Positions 27,401 through 36,408 of a DNA stretch of 54,096 nucleotides are shown one piece after another. Each line of letters opens with the position of its first letter. The stretch's first letter is position 1. The notes below the pieces were generated by a model. The model ran no database searches, had not been told where the DNA came from, and saw nothing but the letters and a program-made list of their open reading frames with translations. The translations under genes were made by a program, and so were the position numbers. The stretch lies in the IMG/VR virus record IMGVR_UViG_3300005613_000081, positions 1 through 54,096 of that record. One strand, 5' to 3'. The stretch is from a virus.

Positions 27401-30400
27401 TTAGTTGATGGTAAAGAATCTTATGTATTTGAAAATGAATATAGTTGGTATTATTATGGTACATTGAGTAGTGGTACTTCTGTAGATTATTGTAATTCTG
27501 AAGCTGGGCATAGAAAAGATATAGTTTTTGACGCAGTTTCTAGTAAATATTGGAAAGTAAGCGGATATTATCCAGAAGATTATGTTATTTCAAATGTTGA
27601 TGCTTTTTATAATGGAAACTCTGTGAATATAATTAGTACATTATCTGGTACAATGACATATGAATCGCCTTTTTTTATAGAGTTAGAAAGTAATGAACCT
27701 TTGGATACTATTATATTATATGCTACTGGTGATCTTACTTTACCATCTATTTTTTTGAGTGTTGATAATATTACTTATGGTTTGTGGGCTAGAGATATAG
27801 GTTCTACTAGTGATGCTACTGAGATTGATGGTACATGTGATTCTAAAGATTGTTATGATGATGATTGTGATTATTTTGGCTGCAGAAAGGCTTTTAATAA
27901 TGATGAAAGTGATTATTATCATTCAAAAGCAGGAGATGCTTTAGATCCCGAAAAATGGTTAGGGTACGATTTTGGTGAGGAAGTAGTAATTCAAAGAGTT
28001 AGATTTAAACAGTATAGTGCTACTGGTCATTACTTAAAAAATTATATTGTGGAAGGTACTACTGATGCTAATGCTGATTGGGATTCTAGATCTTGGACTA
28101 CATTAGCTAATGGTACTGGATCTATGGGTTGGAATGATATTACATTTAGTAATAGTACTGGATATAAGGCAATTAGAGTTAGAGGAGATTCACATTCGCC
28201 ATATTATTTTGTTGTTAAGGAAATGGAAATGTATGGCAGTGTTTTAGATAGTCCAAACAATCTGTCATTAAACATTTATGATTATTATAAATATTTTGTT
28301 ATAGATTTGGAAAGAAGGCATAATTTAGATATAATTAGAAATTATGGTGATGATACTAATAAATTATTTATAAGTACTAATGTTGTTACTGATTTTTCTA
28401 ATAGTATGACATCTAATGTAGATGATGTTATATGGAATAATAGTACTAATGAGGATGTTAGGTGGTTGAGGATCAAGATTTTATGTGAGGAAAGTAATAC
28501 TAAATGTTTGAGAAAGTTGGGTATTTATTCAGATATTTCTCAAGCTTATTGTATTGGCGGTGGATATAACTGTGAATGGGAATCTTTAGGTACTATTTTG
28601 TCATCATACCCAGCTCCGATAAATATTGCTTATGGTGCCACTGTTACTGGTACTAATTATTGGTTTAGAAATTATTATCCAGATAATGCTGTAGATGGTA
28701 TTTATGATAGTTATAAAACTGAAGATAGTTGGGGATTTCAAAAAGTTGATGGTATTGATCCATATTTAGAGATAGATTTTGATGATATTTATACAATTAA
28801 TAAAATAAAATTATACCATGGACATAATCCTAAAGATACTACATATATAAATAAAGATTATACACTCAGTGTATTAACAACTGTTTCTGGTATTTTTGAG
28901 GAAGTGCTAAGTGTAACTAGTAATGATGAGTATGAAGTAACACATCAATTTGATCCTGTTGATGCTCAGATTGTAAGATTGACAATTACTGATTATGATT
29001 CTAGTAGATATTTAGTTTATAACGAATCTACCCAAAGATATGAAGAATTTAAAGGTAGTTTTTTAAGAGAAGTGGAGATTTATACTTATGTAGATGAGGG
29101 GTATGTAGATAGTGAAACATGGCCTGTTGTGTGTATGAACTTGAAGGACCAGTTTAATATTATTGATCATGAATTAATTAATAAGGACATTACTGATTCT
29201 GATACTGATTGGGATAACAATGAAGATTTTTTTAAGTATTCCGATAATATTTGGAGTGATCCAGAAAAGGTTTCTTTTACTGAAGGTGGTGAATATGTAA
29301 CATCCTACGTAAGCGATGATAATTCAGGTGATGTAAGAGGATCTACTGAATATTTGTTTGATACAAATGTTTATTTTGAAGAGGGTAGGTATAATATTGA
29401 GTGGAGTGCTTATAAAGCTGTTTATAATGAAGAAATAAGTTTGAGGTTAGAGGGTAACAATGTTATAGATAGTTTTGCTGATGTTTTGTATGATGGATGG
29501 TCAGGTCAAAAAAGTATTATAGATATTTCTGAAAGTGGTTTTTATGATATAAAAGGTGTTCAGCATATAAGTCCTGAGTATAGGTGGGGGACGAAAGATC
29601 CGTATATATATAGATCTAGTGGTTATGTTAAATGGGTATCTGTAAAGAGAGATACTGCTGAAAATTATTCTTATGATGATGATTCGGATAAATATGGTAA
29701 GGATTATTTGTCATTATTTAAGGTTTTTGGCGATACTAAATATAATCCTTCAGAGTATAGTTGGTGGTGGTCATCAACTTTAAGTAGTTTAGATAATGAT
29801 GGGTTTAATGTACAAGTTGGGTCTCGTTCACTGAAAATTAGTTATCCAACATCATCTGGTACTGATATTGTTTCTTTTATAGAAGGTGATGATTTTGGCG
29901 AGGATATTTATTATTCGCCTGAGGATGCATTATCTTTTTGGTGGTATATTAGTGATGTGAGTAAATTAGATGTGGTTTTTGGAGATGTATCTTTTGGTAT
30001 TATAAATGGTGAAGAACCTATTTATTATAAATGGTATATTAATAGTTTATCTTTAACATCTAATTGGAATTATATTAGATTAAAGTTTAATGAATATGAT
30101 ATTGTTAGTCCTTCTACTGATTTATATAGTATGTATAGTTTTTTAGACGAAAAGTTAGATTTTCGTACAAACGGTAAAAGTTTTACTTCTTTTAAAATTA
30201 GATATAGAGGCAAAGGTCAATCATTTATTATGAATATCGATAGTTTAAAAATAGAAAGAAATAAATTTTTAGATTTTGTAAAATTTGAAAATGGATTATG
30301 CTTGACTAATGACGATTTTTTAGAAACGCCAATTTCTAATTTAAGTTTAAGAAAAGGGTCTATAGAGTTTTATCTGAAATTATATTATGATTCTTATGGT

Positions 30401-31075
30401 AGAGATATTTTTGGTAAAATGAAATCTAGAACTTTATTTACTCTTACTAATAATAATAATAATATAATAGCTTTAAATGTAAAAAGTGGTAATTGGTTTG
30501 AACCAGTAGTTGGTCAGATTAGAAAAAATTTAAATTTATTAAATATAGATGTAGATAATTTGTCTACTTCTAGTTTTTTAGATATTGGATCTGTAGTTCA
30601 TATTGCTTTAGTTTGGGATAATAGTGGTAGTTATATGGACGATAGAAGTACTATAAGATTTTATATTAATAATGAGTTGATAGTTAATTCTAGCATCACT
30701 TGGGATGTAGATAGTTCTAATAATGTTAATTTTAGACTTGGTGGTATAAACACTGAAATGGCTGGTAATAGGGATTTTTGGGGGTCTGGGATTTTTGAAA
30801 ATTTAAAGATATATAATTATCCAAAAACATCTTTTGATATAAATAACCAAAGTGTTGATAAAGATGTTGTTTATTTACCGAATGATTTTGTGGAGATATC
30901 TGATAATAATATTGATTTTTATGGTATAAATTCTGAAAATTTACCATTAGTGTTTCAACAGGTTTCTCCAAATAAAAGTCGCACAATTTATATTAGGTCT
31001 AATAAAGATAATACTTTTAAACAAACTAATATTAAGACGGGTACAGTTATTGTTGATTGGTTAGTTAGTGTGTAA
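24425..31075 (+). CDS. Giant multi-lectin tail fibre protein (2216 aa)
   Basis: A modular protein. Residues about 20-180: a CBM-like beta sandwich ending in WRLYTINMGPEQLWQGDVNN and LRIYPF. About 221-310: the 'SGS...LGF' module. About 1134-1269: F5/8 type C domain (FGCRKAFNNDES, KWLGYDFGE, VRFKQY, VVKEMEMYG). About 1399-1555: a second discoidin domain (NIAYGATVTGTNYW, NAVDGIYDS, IKLYHGHN, REVEIYTY). About 1976-2135: LamG/concanavalin-type sandwich (RKGSIEFYLKLYY, VVHIALVWDN, IRFYINNELIVNS, GIFENLKIYNYP). These are glycan-binding folds, so receptor recognition is the likely role. Site AGAGGAAGGAAATAA. A homing endonuclease follows 12 bases after its stop. Confidence 0.85.
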   Translation: MSYNFLRDARHIQNSFLCKYDSLDGYASDFHINGNVDGWDVYNNIYLYGCWGSVLFGTSYDRDCYISRSNVFEYVEAESYYYIKLMMKVTNNNSGKVVQGLTTGRIRWITITDSTWDEDKQLDFDIIADDKWRLYTINMGPEQLWQGDVNNLRIYPFIDGWEGDEFAIKFIKVSSLNNWSCSNTQCSYYTQYNHPCAGAGSRGSCEAGIDKSSYTTVSGVSDNLIINIDGYGDEEFSLGNNVNVTGIEMARIIGDKVSTVGIGGYAFVDVEYLETNKLKIKSGSIGSDSYVEVKYSTASEALGFYDNGINVSNHTSGLDPADKFDYTSSRLLQSFEINKLIDGDKENVAYIHNPNQYNVEGGRKDFNEIGVSKLISEIGGVDYYESLGNNNKTLIDLSHPINNNGRIKAIYLYGRISTLSKVKICRPKKDGTLEVVCSLDLPLEDDSKLYTYLPINYRLDCSVLVNKGDLIGIYNADLYVGLTLRGYPDASFYHVSGEVSGTFDPGKVYSFGVAGFAIYARGDRYQNNLLLDIDFGNRINIEEVNLYGEENAEYLEFNIASCLDVSWQVDLFSESHYHSGTNWLNGDPWTDVHQNIAYGEDCLDDCIVTADNGQAGDTYGNDSNGLWTSGDHSYFYVNGDAEWLYSDECTGKTEYCWPYVPGSALGIRTERVGGFTYDPIAFTLIFPHGFRTSIHKSIMYFKERDNFRSVALSYYLGPYNFTGDADTTSFKLIPSYNSIGLDGSLYTYENSGEIRDYIFKNPTNQRIIYANGAASNWREYQAALWADWVILEHNFDPVECYGFRIYTDHHYSTKIMELEVYSKIETDPSLLDNISLSFSDYDDIWKTASFVEESSNKVSAFIGGSPRYVSIEIESANEFSVNEIEFLVGDQLKLESCEDTILLSESGINKVNKAMSIGIENIYDIPLDLTVDIPKEISDTDGIIFWSKLGSQDEIDNPEIGPGCILHKNDDYDIRNDNCQCAINIPCYGLKNLVDGKESYVFENEYSWYYYGTLSSGTSVDYCNSEAGHRKDIVFDAVSSKYWKVSGYYPEDYVISNVDAFYNGNSVNIISTLSGTMTYESPFFIELESNEPLDTIILYATGDLTLPSIFLSVDNITYGLWARDIGSTSDATEIDGTCDSKDCYDDDCDYFGCRKAFNNDESDYYHSKAGDALDPEKWLGYDFGEEVVIQRVRFKQYSATGHYLKNYIVEGTTDANADWDSRSWTTLANGTGSMGWNDITFSNSTGYKAIRVRGDSHSPYYFVVKEMEMYGSVLDSPNNLSLNIYDYYKYFVIDLERRHNLDIIRNYGDDTNKLFISTNVVTDFSNSMTSNVDDVIWNNSTNEDVRWLRIKILCEESNTKCLRKLGIYSDISQAYCIGGGYNCEWESLGTILSSYPAPINIAYGATVTGTNYWFRNYYPDNAVDGIYDSYKTEDSWGFQKVDGIDPYLEIDFDDIYTINKIKLYHGHNPKDTTYINKDYTLSVLTTVSGIFEEVLSVTSNDEYEVTHQFDPVDAQIVRLTITDYDSSRYLVYNESTQRYEEFKGSFLREVEIYTYVDEGYVDSETWPVVCMNLKDQFNIIDHELINKDITDSDTDWDNNEDFFKYSDNIWSDPEKVSFTEGGEYVTSYVSDDNSGDVRGSTEYLFDTNVYFEEGRYNIEWSAYKAVYNEEISLRLEGNNVIDSFADVLYDGWSGQKSIIDISESGFYDIKGVQHISPEYRWGTKDPYIYRSSGYVKWVSVKRDTAENYSYDDDSDKYGKDYLSLFKVFGDTKYNPSEYSWWWSSTLSSLDNDGFNVQVGSRSLKISYPTSSGTDIVSFIEGDDFGEDIYYSPEDALSFWWYISDVSKLDVVFGDVSFGIINGEEPIYYKWYINSLSLTSNWNYIRLKFNEYDIVSPSTDLYSMYSFLDEKLDFRTNGKSFTSFKIRYRGKGQSFIMNIDSLKIERNKFLDFVKFENGLCLTNDDFLETPISNLSLRKGSIEFYLKLYYDSYGRDIFGKMKSRTLFTLTNNNNNIIALNVKSGNWFEPVVGQIRKNLNLLNIDVDNLSTSSFLDIGSVVHIALVWDNSGSYMDDRSTIRFYINNELIVNSSITWDVDSSNNVNFRLGGINTEMAGNRDFWGSGIFENLKIYNYPKTSFDINNQSVDKDVVYLPNDFVEISDNNIDFYGINSENLPLVFQQVSPNKSRTIYIRSNKDNTFKQTNIKTGTVIVDWLVSV

Positions 31076-31087
31076 AGAGTGGATATT

Positions 31088-32125
31088 ATGGTTAAAAAGA
31101 TTACATATGAATTTGTAAAAGAACAATTTGAGAAAGAAAAGTATAAGTTATTAAGCAAAGAATACATTAATGCTCATACAAAATTGGAATATGTTTGCCC
31201 TCAAGGACACAGGCATAGTATTATTTGGAATAGTTGGCAGCGAGGACATAGATGCCCTTTTTGTGTTGGACTCGGTAAGCCTTCTATAGAATTTATTAAA
31301 TCTGAATTTGAAAAAGAAGGATATCAACTTTTAACAGATAGATATATAAATAGCAGACAAAAATTAGTTTACATTTGTCCAGAGGGTCATAAGCATAATA
31401 TTACATGGTCTTCTTGGTGGTTTCAGAAATGTAGATGCCCATATTGTGTTGGAAAGGCTAAGCCGATTACTGAATTTATCAGGTCGGAATTTAAAAAAGA
31501 GGGTTATGAATTATTAACTAAGGAATATGTGAATAGTAGGCAAAAGTTAGATTATATCTGTCCTAATGGGCATAAACATGATATTTCATGGCATGATTGG
31601 CAACAGGGCCGACGCTGTTATTATTGTTTTGGTAATATAAAACCGCCTATAGAATTTATTAAATCTGAGTTTGCTAAAGAGGGTTATATTCTTTTAATTA
31701 CTGAGTATGTAAATAGTCAGCAGAAATTAGATTATATTTGTCCTAGAGGGCACAAGCATAATATTAGTTGGAATAGATGGAAACGAGGGCAAAGATGCCC
31801 ATATTGTATTGGGAGAATTTCTAATGAAGAGGTAGAAGTAAGAAATTTTATTGAATCTTTGGGCATTAAAATTTCACCAAACGATAGGAAACAAATATTT
31901 AATCCATATACTGGGAATGGGTTTGAATTAGATATTTTCATGTTAGATTTTGATAAAGCTGTGGAATATAATGGGACTTATTGGCATAAAGATGAGGGTA
32001 GGGACTTACTCAAACAGCAGCTTTGTAGAGCAAAAGGAATAGATTTATTAACTATTTGGGATAAGGAATGGTTAAATGATAATGATAAATGTAAAGATAA
32101 AATAACAGAATTTATATTTAATTGA
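31088..32125 (+). CDS. Free-standing homing-type endonuclease (copy 2)
   Basis: Paralogue of the 15836 product: four CP-x-GH...CP-x-C modules (C-terminal pairs CPFC, CPYC, CYYC, CPYC), then EVRNFIESL, ELDIFM, KAVEYNGTYWH and the closing LLTIWDKEW. Asp and Glu/His of the presumed nuclease site are kept, so the enzyme is probably active. A GTG at 31079 is in frame, but ATG at 31088 fits the AAAGAG site and gives MVKKITYEFVKEQF, aligning with MKRLTYEFVKEQF of copy 1. It sits between two giant fibre genes (24425 and 32153), each of which could be its homing target neighbourhood. Confidence 0.85.
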   Translation: MVKKITYEFVKEQFEKEKYKLLSKEYINAHTKLEYVCPQGHRHSIIWNSWQRGHRCPFCVGLGKPSIEFIKSEFEKEGYQLLTDRYINSRQKLVYICPEGHKHNITWSSWWFQKCRCPYCVGKAKPITEFIRSEFKKEGYELLTKEYVNSRQKLDYICPNGHKHDISWHDWQQGRRCYYCFGNIKPPIEFIKSEFAKEGYILLITEYVNSQQKLDYICPRGHKHNISWNRWKRGQRCPYCIGRISNEEVEVRNFIESLGIKISPNDRKQIFNPYTGNGFELDIFMLDFDKAVEYNGTYWHKDEGRDLLKQQLCRAKGIDLLTIWDKEWLNDNDKCKDKITEFIFN

Positions 32126-32152
32126 ATAATGAAATAAAAAGGGGTTTAATAA

Positions 32153-35100
32153 ATGGCAAAATACAATTTGATTCGAAATGGAAGTCTCCAACCACTTTTA
32201 GTAAGTGGCACTGGCAATAGGAATTTAAGCTGGCTTCAATTAGAAAGTTTAATGGATGGGACAACTACTTCAGGAGGAGTTACTTTAACATCTGATGATG
32301 TTTTGTATTTGGAAGCTGATATGTCCAATCGGGTTAAATTAGATTCAGTAAGACTTTATGCTAGTGATTTAACTAAATCATCCAACATTAATTTTTATTA
32401 TAAAAACTATGATAGTGATAATTATACTTTGTGTTCTAAAAGTGTGGGTGATTACTATTATCCCACATTACCAAGTCCACAAGCTCCTAGGTTTATTTTA
32501 ACTACTATTTCAGGTATTAGTATACAAATATATGAATACATGATAATTAACAATGATACTATAGTGGCTTATGGGGAAGACGGTAGTGAATATGCTAAAT
32601 ATCTGGATGATTGCCCTGTTGGTGAAACAGGCGATGCTACAACTGTATCAATTTATAATAATTCTACAAACGCTATGCCTGCAAATGCTTATGTGTGTGT
32701 GGATTGGACAGATGATGAGGCTGATAATTATGTGAAAATATCATCGAGTGAAAATGGTACTTATTATGGTATTGAAGATGGTATATTAGTTGAGGATAAT
32801 AATGAATCATCAACTTATATGTGGGATATGGGTGAGTATAGTAATATGGAGGTTTCTGGTGACAGTGTTGTTATAAGCTCAATTGCGGATGGTTTAGTTA
32901 TAAAAATGTTGGATGAGTTGCCTTTAATAGATAATTCCAATGCATTTGGTACAGGAAGTAACACATGGGATTATGATAGTGTTAATAAAAAAATGTATGT
33001 TATTGGTAGGGATTCTTCAACGTTAAAATTATGGGAATATAATTATAGTGATGATGAGTGGGACTATATAGGAGAGATAGATAGTGTTGGCAGTGATAGT
33101 GACGCTAATTTTCCAGTAATGTCTTATTGTTCTGTATCTGGTACTAATAGGATATATGTAATGACTAAATTTGATGGCACGTTCGGTTATTATGACTTAG
33201 ATGGTATTCAAGATAATTGGACTACGTGTGTTAATCCAAATTGGAGCTTTAGTTTAGATTCAAGTGACAGAGTTTCTATGTGTAGTGATGGCGTAAAATA
33301 TATATATGCTTTAACTTCTGAATATGGGGAAGATTTTAATGATAGAAATTTCAAAAGGTTTGATACTATATCTGGTACATGGACTACTTTGAGTGGATCA
33401 TACCGTCAATATCCATATGAAAGTGGAAGTGGAAGTTATTATCCAAATAGAACTTGTATGACTTATGATAAAGACAGAGATTATATTTATTTGGCACAAG
33501 GTTCTGAGGGACATGCCACTAATAATTATATACAAAAATATGTTGTGGATTCTAATGTGTGGAATAATCAATATATAGATGTTGATGAATTAACAGGATA
33601 CGAGTCAAATATATTTTATTCAATATCATATTGTAATAATTATTTGTATTTAAGTTGTGACGAAAACTGGGAGTCTTATTTTTATTCGTACAATCTATCC
33701 ACAGCTGAGGTCGAAAAAATTTATTTGGGATACAAACATGAAACTGTAAATCAAAATGGGCCAAGTTGTTATATATTAGCTATTAATCCTTCTGATAGTG
33801 GTAATAGTGTATATTTTGCACAAATTGATGATTATAGTGAATATTTAATTTCCTATGGGGTTGTATTTAGTAGTGTTGGTATTTATACATCTCCAATTTT
33901 TTATTTTGAAGATGTTGATAGCGTAAGTTATTTTATAACTGATGGTACTACTGAAAGTGGTAGTAATAGTATAAGCTATAATGAGAATGTATATAATGGT
34001 ACTATTAGAGTGAGAAGTAGTAATACTACTCCTTTAACTATTGATGAAGTTTATTGGGGAATAGAAACATCTAGTAGTGATGTGTATATAAAAAATGCTG
34101 TTATATACAATGGTGATTTTAGTGATTTGGTTAGTGTGGGCAGTAATTATTGGACACCTTTATTTATAGCAGTTGATAAAAGAACTGGTTATATTTATTT
34201 TGCTTATACTTATTATTATAACTGGAACAATAAGGGTGCTGGATTTTATGTATATGATTATAATGGTACTTTAATATATGATATAGGAGGAGGCTTTTAT
34301 TATAACGAATCTGTTATTACTAATGTTGAAATAGATAAGTTTGGTAATATTTGGTGTTATGCAGTATCTGCTAAAACCTTATTTCATAGAGATGCTTCAA
34401 ATGATAGTAGTTTGTATTCATATAATGATGGTACTGATTTTCTTTACGATTTGGCTGTTGAGATGGGTGGTACTGGTGTATGGTATACTGATAAGTTAAA
34501 TGATTTAATAGTTCATTTAGATACAGATGGTAATGTTTTGCATCAATTACCATCAAATGAACCTAGAGCTATTTGTGGTACTACAGATAATGGTTGTTGG
34601 ATTACTGATAATACTGATGAAAAGGCATATAAGTATAGTTCTACTGGTACCTTGTTGCAAACAGTAGATATTGGGAGAACAGCTACTCGTATGTGTAGTG
34701 ATATGGTGGATGGTTTTTGGTATATTAGTAGTGACCATGTTTATCATGTTGACAGTAATGGTACTGAAGATGTAGATGTTTCTGTTGGTAATGTTTCCAG
34801 AATTAAAGGTGGGTATAATGGGTGTGTTGTATGGCCTAGCGATAATGATTGGGTAAAATATATAAATAATAATGGAAATATTACTAGGACTTTTACAATA
34901 CCCGGTATAACTAATACAGCTTGTCCAGCATTATTTTCTTTTAGACATGAAGATTTTGTCGAATTTCAAGATACTGCCAACTTAATTCCAGTTAGTTATG
35001 ATCCTATTTGGGGAACAGGTGGATCTCTTGAATGGAAAGAAGTTAGAAAAGATGGATATTTTTTACCAAAAGTTAGATATCACCAAACTGAAACAACTTT

Positions 35101-35281
35101 GAGATGTGAAAGTTATAGTAGTCCTTCTTTGGATAAAATAATTGTTCCAAGATCTATCAAGGTTCAAGATATTGCCAAACAATCAAGTAAAAATATTTAT
35201 ATAAAAACTGTTATACCTCATGATGCGTCGATTCAAGATTATTCTGCTTGCCTTAAAGCTTGGTGGGGATGTGAAGTATGA
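32153..35281 (+). CDS. Beta-propeller tail fibre protein (1042 aa)
   Basis: Residues 1-110 resemble a discoidin-like sandwich (SLMDGTTTSGG, LEADMSNRVKLDSVRLYAS). About 265-560 is Kelch-like, with repeated W-D-Y / Y-V-I-G / L-W-x-Y blades (KKMYVIGRDSSTLKLWEYN, NRIYVMTKFDGTFGYYDL, KYIYALTSE, DYIYLAQG). About 670-930 is an NHL-like second propeller (AVDKRTGYIYFAY, VEIDKFGNIWCYAV, VWYTDKLNDLIVHLDTDGNV, GCWITDNTDEKAYKYSSTG). The C-terminal segment SKNIYIKTVIP, ending WWGCEV, resembles the TIYIRSN...VDW end of the 24425 protein. Glycan or protein binding at the tail tip is likely. Site AAAAAGGGG. The stop overlaps the next start by four bases. Confidence 0.8.
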   Translation: MAKYNLIRNGSLQPLLVSGTGNRNLSWLQLESLMDGTTTSGGVTLTSDDVLYLEADMSNRVKLDSVRLYASDLTKSSNINFYYKNYDSDNYTLCSKSVGDYYYPTLPSPQAPRFILTTISGISIQIYEYMIINNDTIVAYGEDGSEYAKYLDDCPVGETGDATTVSIYNNSTNAMPANAYVCVDWTDDEADNYVKISSSENGTYYGIEDGILVEDNNESSTYMWDMGEYSNMEVSGDSVVISSIADGLVIKMLDELPLIDNSNAFGTGSNTWDYDSVNKKMYVIGRDSSTLKLWEYNYSDDEWDYIGEIDSVGSDSDANFPVMSYCSVSGTNRIYVMTKFDGTFGYYDLDGIQDNWTTCVNPNWSFSLDSSDRVSMCSDGVKYIYALTSEYGEDFNDRNFKRFDTISGTWTTLSGSYRQYPYESGSGSYYPNRTCMTYDKDRDYIYLAQGSEGHATNNYIQKYVVDSNVWNNQYIDVDELTGYESNIFYSISYCNNYLYLSCDENWESYFYSYNLSTAEVEKIYLGYKHETVNQNGPSCYILAINPSDSGNSVYFAQIDDYSEYLISYGVVFSSVGIYTSPIFYFEDVDSVSYFITDGTTESGSNSISYNENVYNGTIRVRSSNTTPLTIDEVYWGIETSSSDVYIKNAVIYNGDFSDLVSVGSNYWTPLFIAVDKRTGYIYFAYTYYYNWNNKGAGFYVYDYNGTLIYDIGGGFYYNESVITNVEIDKFGNIWCYAVSAKTLFHRDASNDSSLYSYNDGTDFLYDLAVEMGGTGVWYTDKLNDLIVHLDTDGNVLHQLPSNEPRAICGTTDNGCWITDNTDEKAYKYSSTGTLLQTVDIGRTATRMCSDMVDGFWYISSDHVYHVDSNGTEDVDVSVGNVSRIKGGYNGCVVWPSDNDWVKYINNNGNITRTFTIPGITNTACPALFSFRHEDFVEFQDTANLIPVSYDPIWGTGGSLEWKEVRKDGYFLPKVRYHQTETTLRCESYSSPSLDKIIVPRSIKVQDIAKQSSKNIYIKTVIPHDASIQDYSACLKAWWGCEV

Positions 35282-36309
35282 AAAGAAAAAGATACACAAT
35301 AAATGATGTTAGAGAAGCTTTTGAAAAAGAAGGATATCAACTTCTTACCAAGGAATATGTAAATAGTAAGCAAAAGTTAGATTATATTTGCCCAAAAGGA
35401 CATAGACATAGTGTTAGGCGGACTAGTTGGCAACAAGGACATAGATGTCCTTATTGTGATGGCCAAGGTAAACCGACCATTGAATTTATTAGATCGGAGT
35501 TTGCTAAGGAAGGATATATTCTTTTAACAGATAAATATATTAATACAAAATCCAAATTAGATTATATTTGCCCCAAAGGTCATAAACATAGTATTTGTTG
35601 GGCAAATTGGCAACAAGGACAACGATGTTATTATTGTAAGCATAACGTGCCTACTATAGAATTTATTAAGAAACAGTTTGAAAAAGAAAATTATAAACTT
35701 TTAACTGTTGAATATAAAAATTGTTATCAAAAATTAGATTATATTTGTTTAAATGGGCACAAGCATAGTATTTGTTGGAATGACTGGAAAAATGGAAATA
35801 GGTGCCCTTATTGTGCTGGTCAGGGTAAGCCAACTATAGAATTTATTAAGTCGGAATTTGCTAAGGAAGGTTATAGACTTTTAACTACTGAATATAAAAA
35901 TGCTCATCGAAAATTAAGTTATATTTGTTCAAAGTGGCATAAACATAATACTAGTTGGAATAATTGGCAGCGTGGAAAAAGATGTCCGTATTGTGCTGGT
36001 AATATTTCAAAGGGAGAAATAGAGGTAAGAAATTTCATCAAATCCTTAGGAATTGAAGTTTCATCTAATGATAGGAGCCAGATATTCAATCCAGAAACTG
36101 GCTATGGATTTGAACTAGATATTTTTATGCCATATCTTAATAAAGCTGTAGAGTATAACGGTGAATACTGGCATCAGGATAAAACTAGAGATTTACTTAA
36201 ACAACAACTTTGTGAATCGAAAAACATTGATTTGTTAACTATTTGGGATAGAGGGTGGGAGACTAATAGTGAAAAGTGCAAGAAAAAAATAATTGAATTT
36301 ATATTTTAG
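35278..36309 (+). CDS. Free-standing homing-type endonuclease (copy 3)
   Basis: Third paralogue with four zinc modules and a C-terminal EVRNFIKSL, ELDIFMPYLNKAVEYNGEYWH nuclease block. In modules 3 and 4 the CP-x-GH motif has drifted to CLNGH and CSKWH, but the Cys and His survive. The ATG at 35278 overlaps the fibre stop (ATGA at 35278-35281), so the fibre reading frame ends exactly at the nuclease start. Either a precise insertion supplied a new stop or the fibre end was trimmed. Translation is probably coupled to the fibre message; no separate strong binding site is visible. The presumed active-site residues are intact. Confidence 0.85.
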   Translation: MKRKRYTINDVREAFEKEGYQLLTKEYVNSKQKLDYICPKGHRHSVRRTSWQQGHRCPYCDGQGKPTIEFIRSEFAKEGYILLTDKYINTKSKLDYICPKGHKHSICWANWQQGQRCYYCKHNVPTIEFIKKQFEKENYKLLTVEYKNCYQKLDYICLNGHKHSICWNDWKNGNRCPYCAGQGKPTIEFIKSEFAKEGYRLLTTEYKNAHRKLSYICSKWHKHNTSWNNWQRGKRCPYCAGNISKGEIEVRNFIKSLGIEVSSNDRSQIFNPETGYGFELDIFMPYLNKAVEYNGEYWHQDKTRDLLKQQLCESKNIDLLTIWDRGWETNSEKCKKKIIEFIF

Positions 36310-36408
36310 TAAAAAGTAAGATTTAAGGGAATTATATTAAAGGGTTTAGAAAAACTTGGTGGGGAATTAATAGTTAATTAAATAGGAGTGGTATTATTAT
36401 AAATACTA

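Noticed and set aside
36365-36379. AATTAA-TAG-TTAATT palindrome before the 36409 gene
   Set aside because: Six AT pairs with a three-base loop; expected by chance in this composition and not placed at a promoter.
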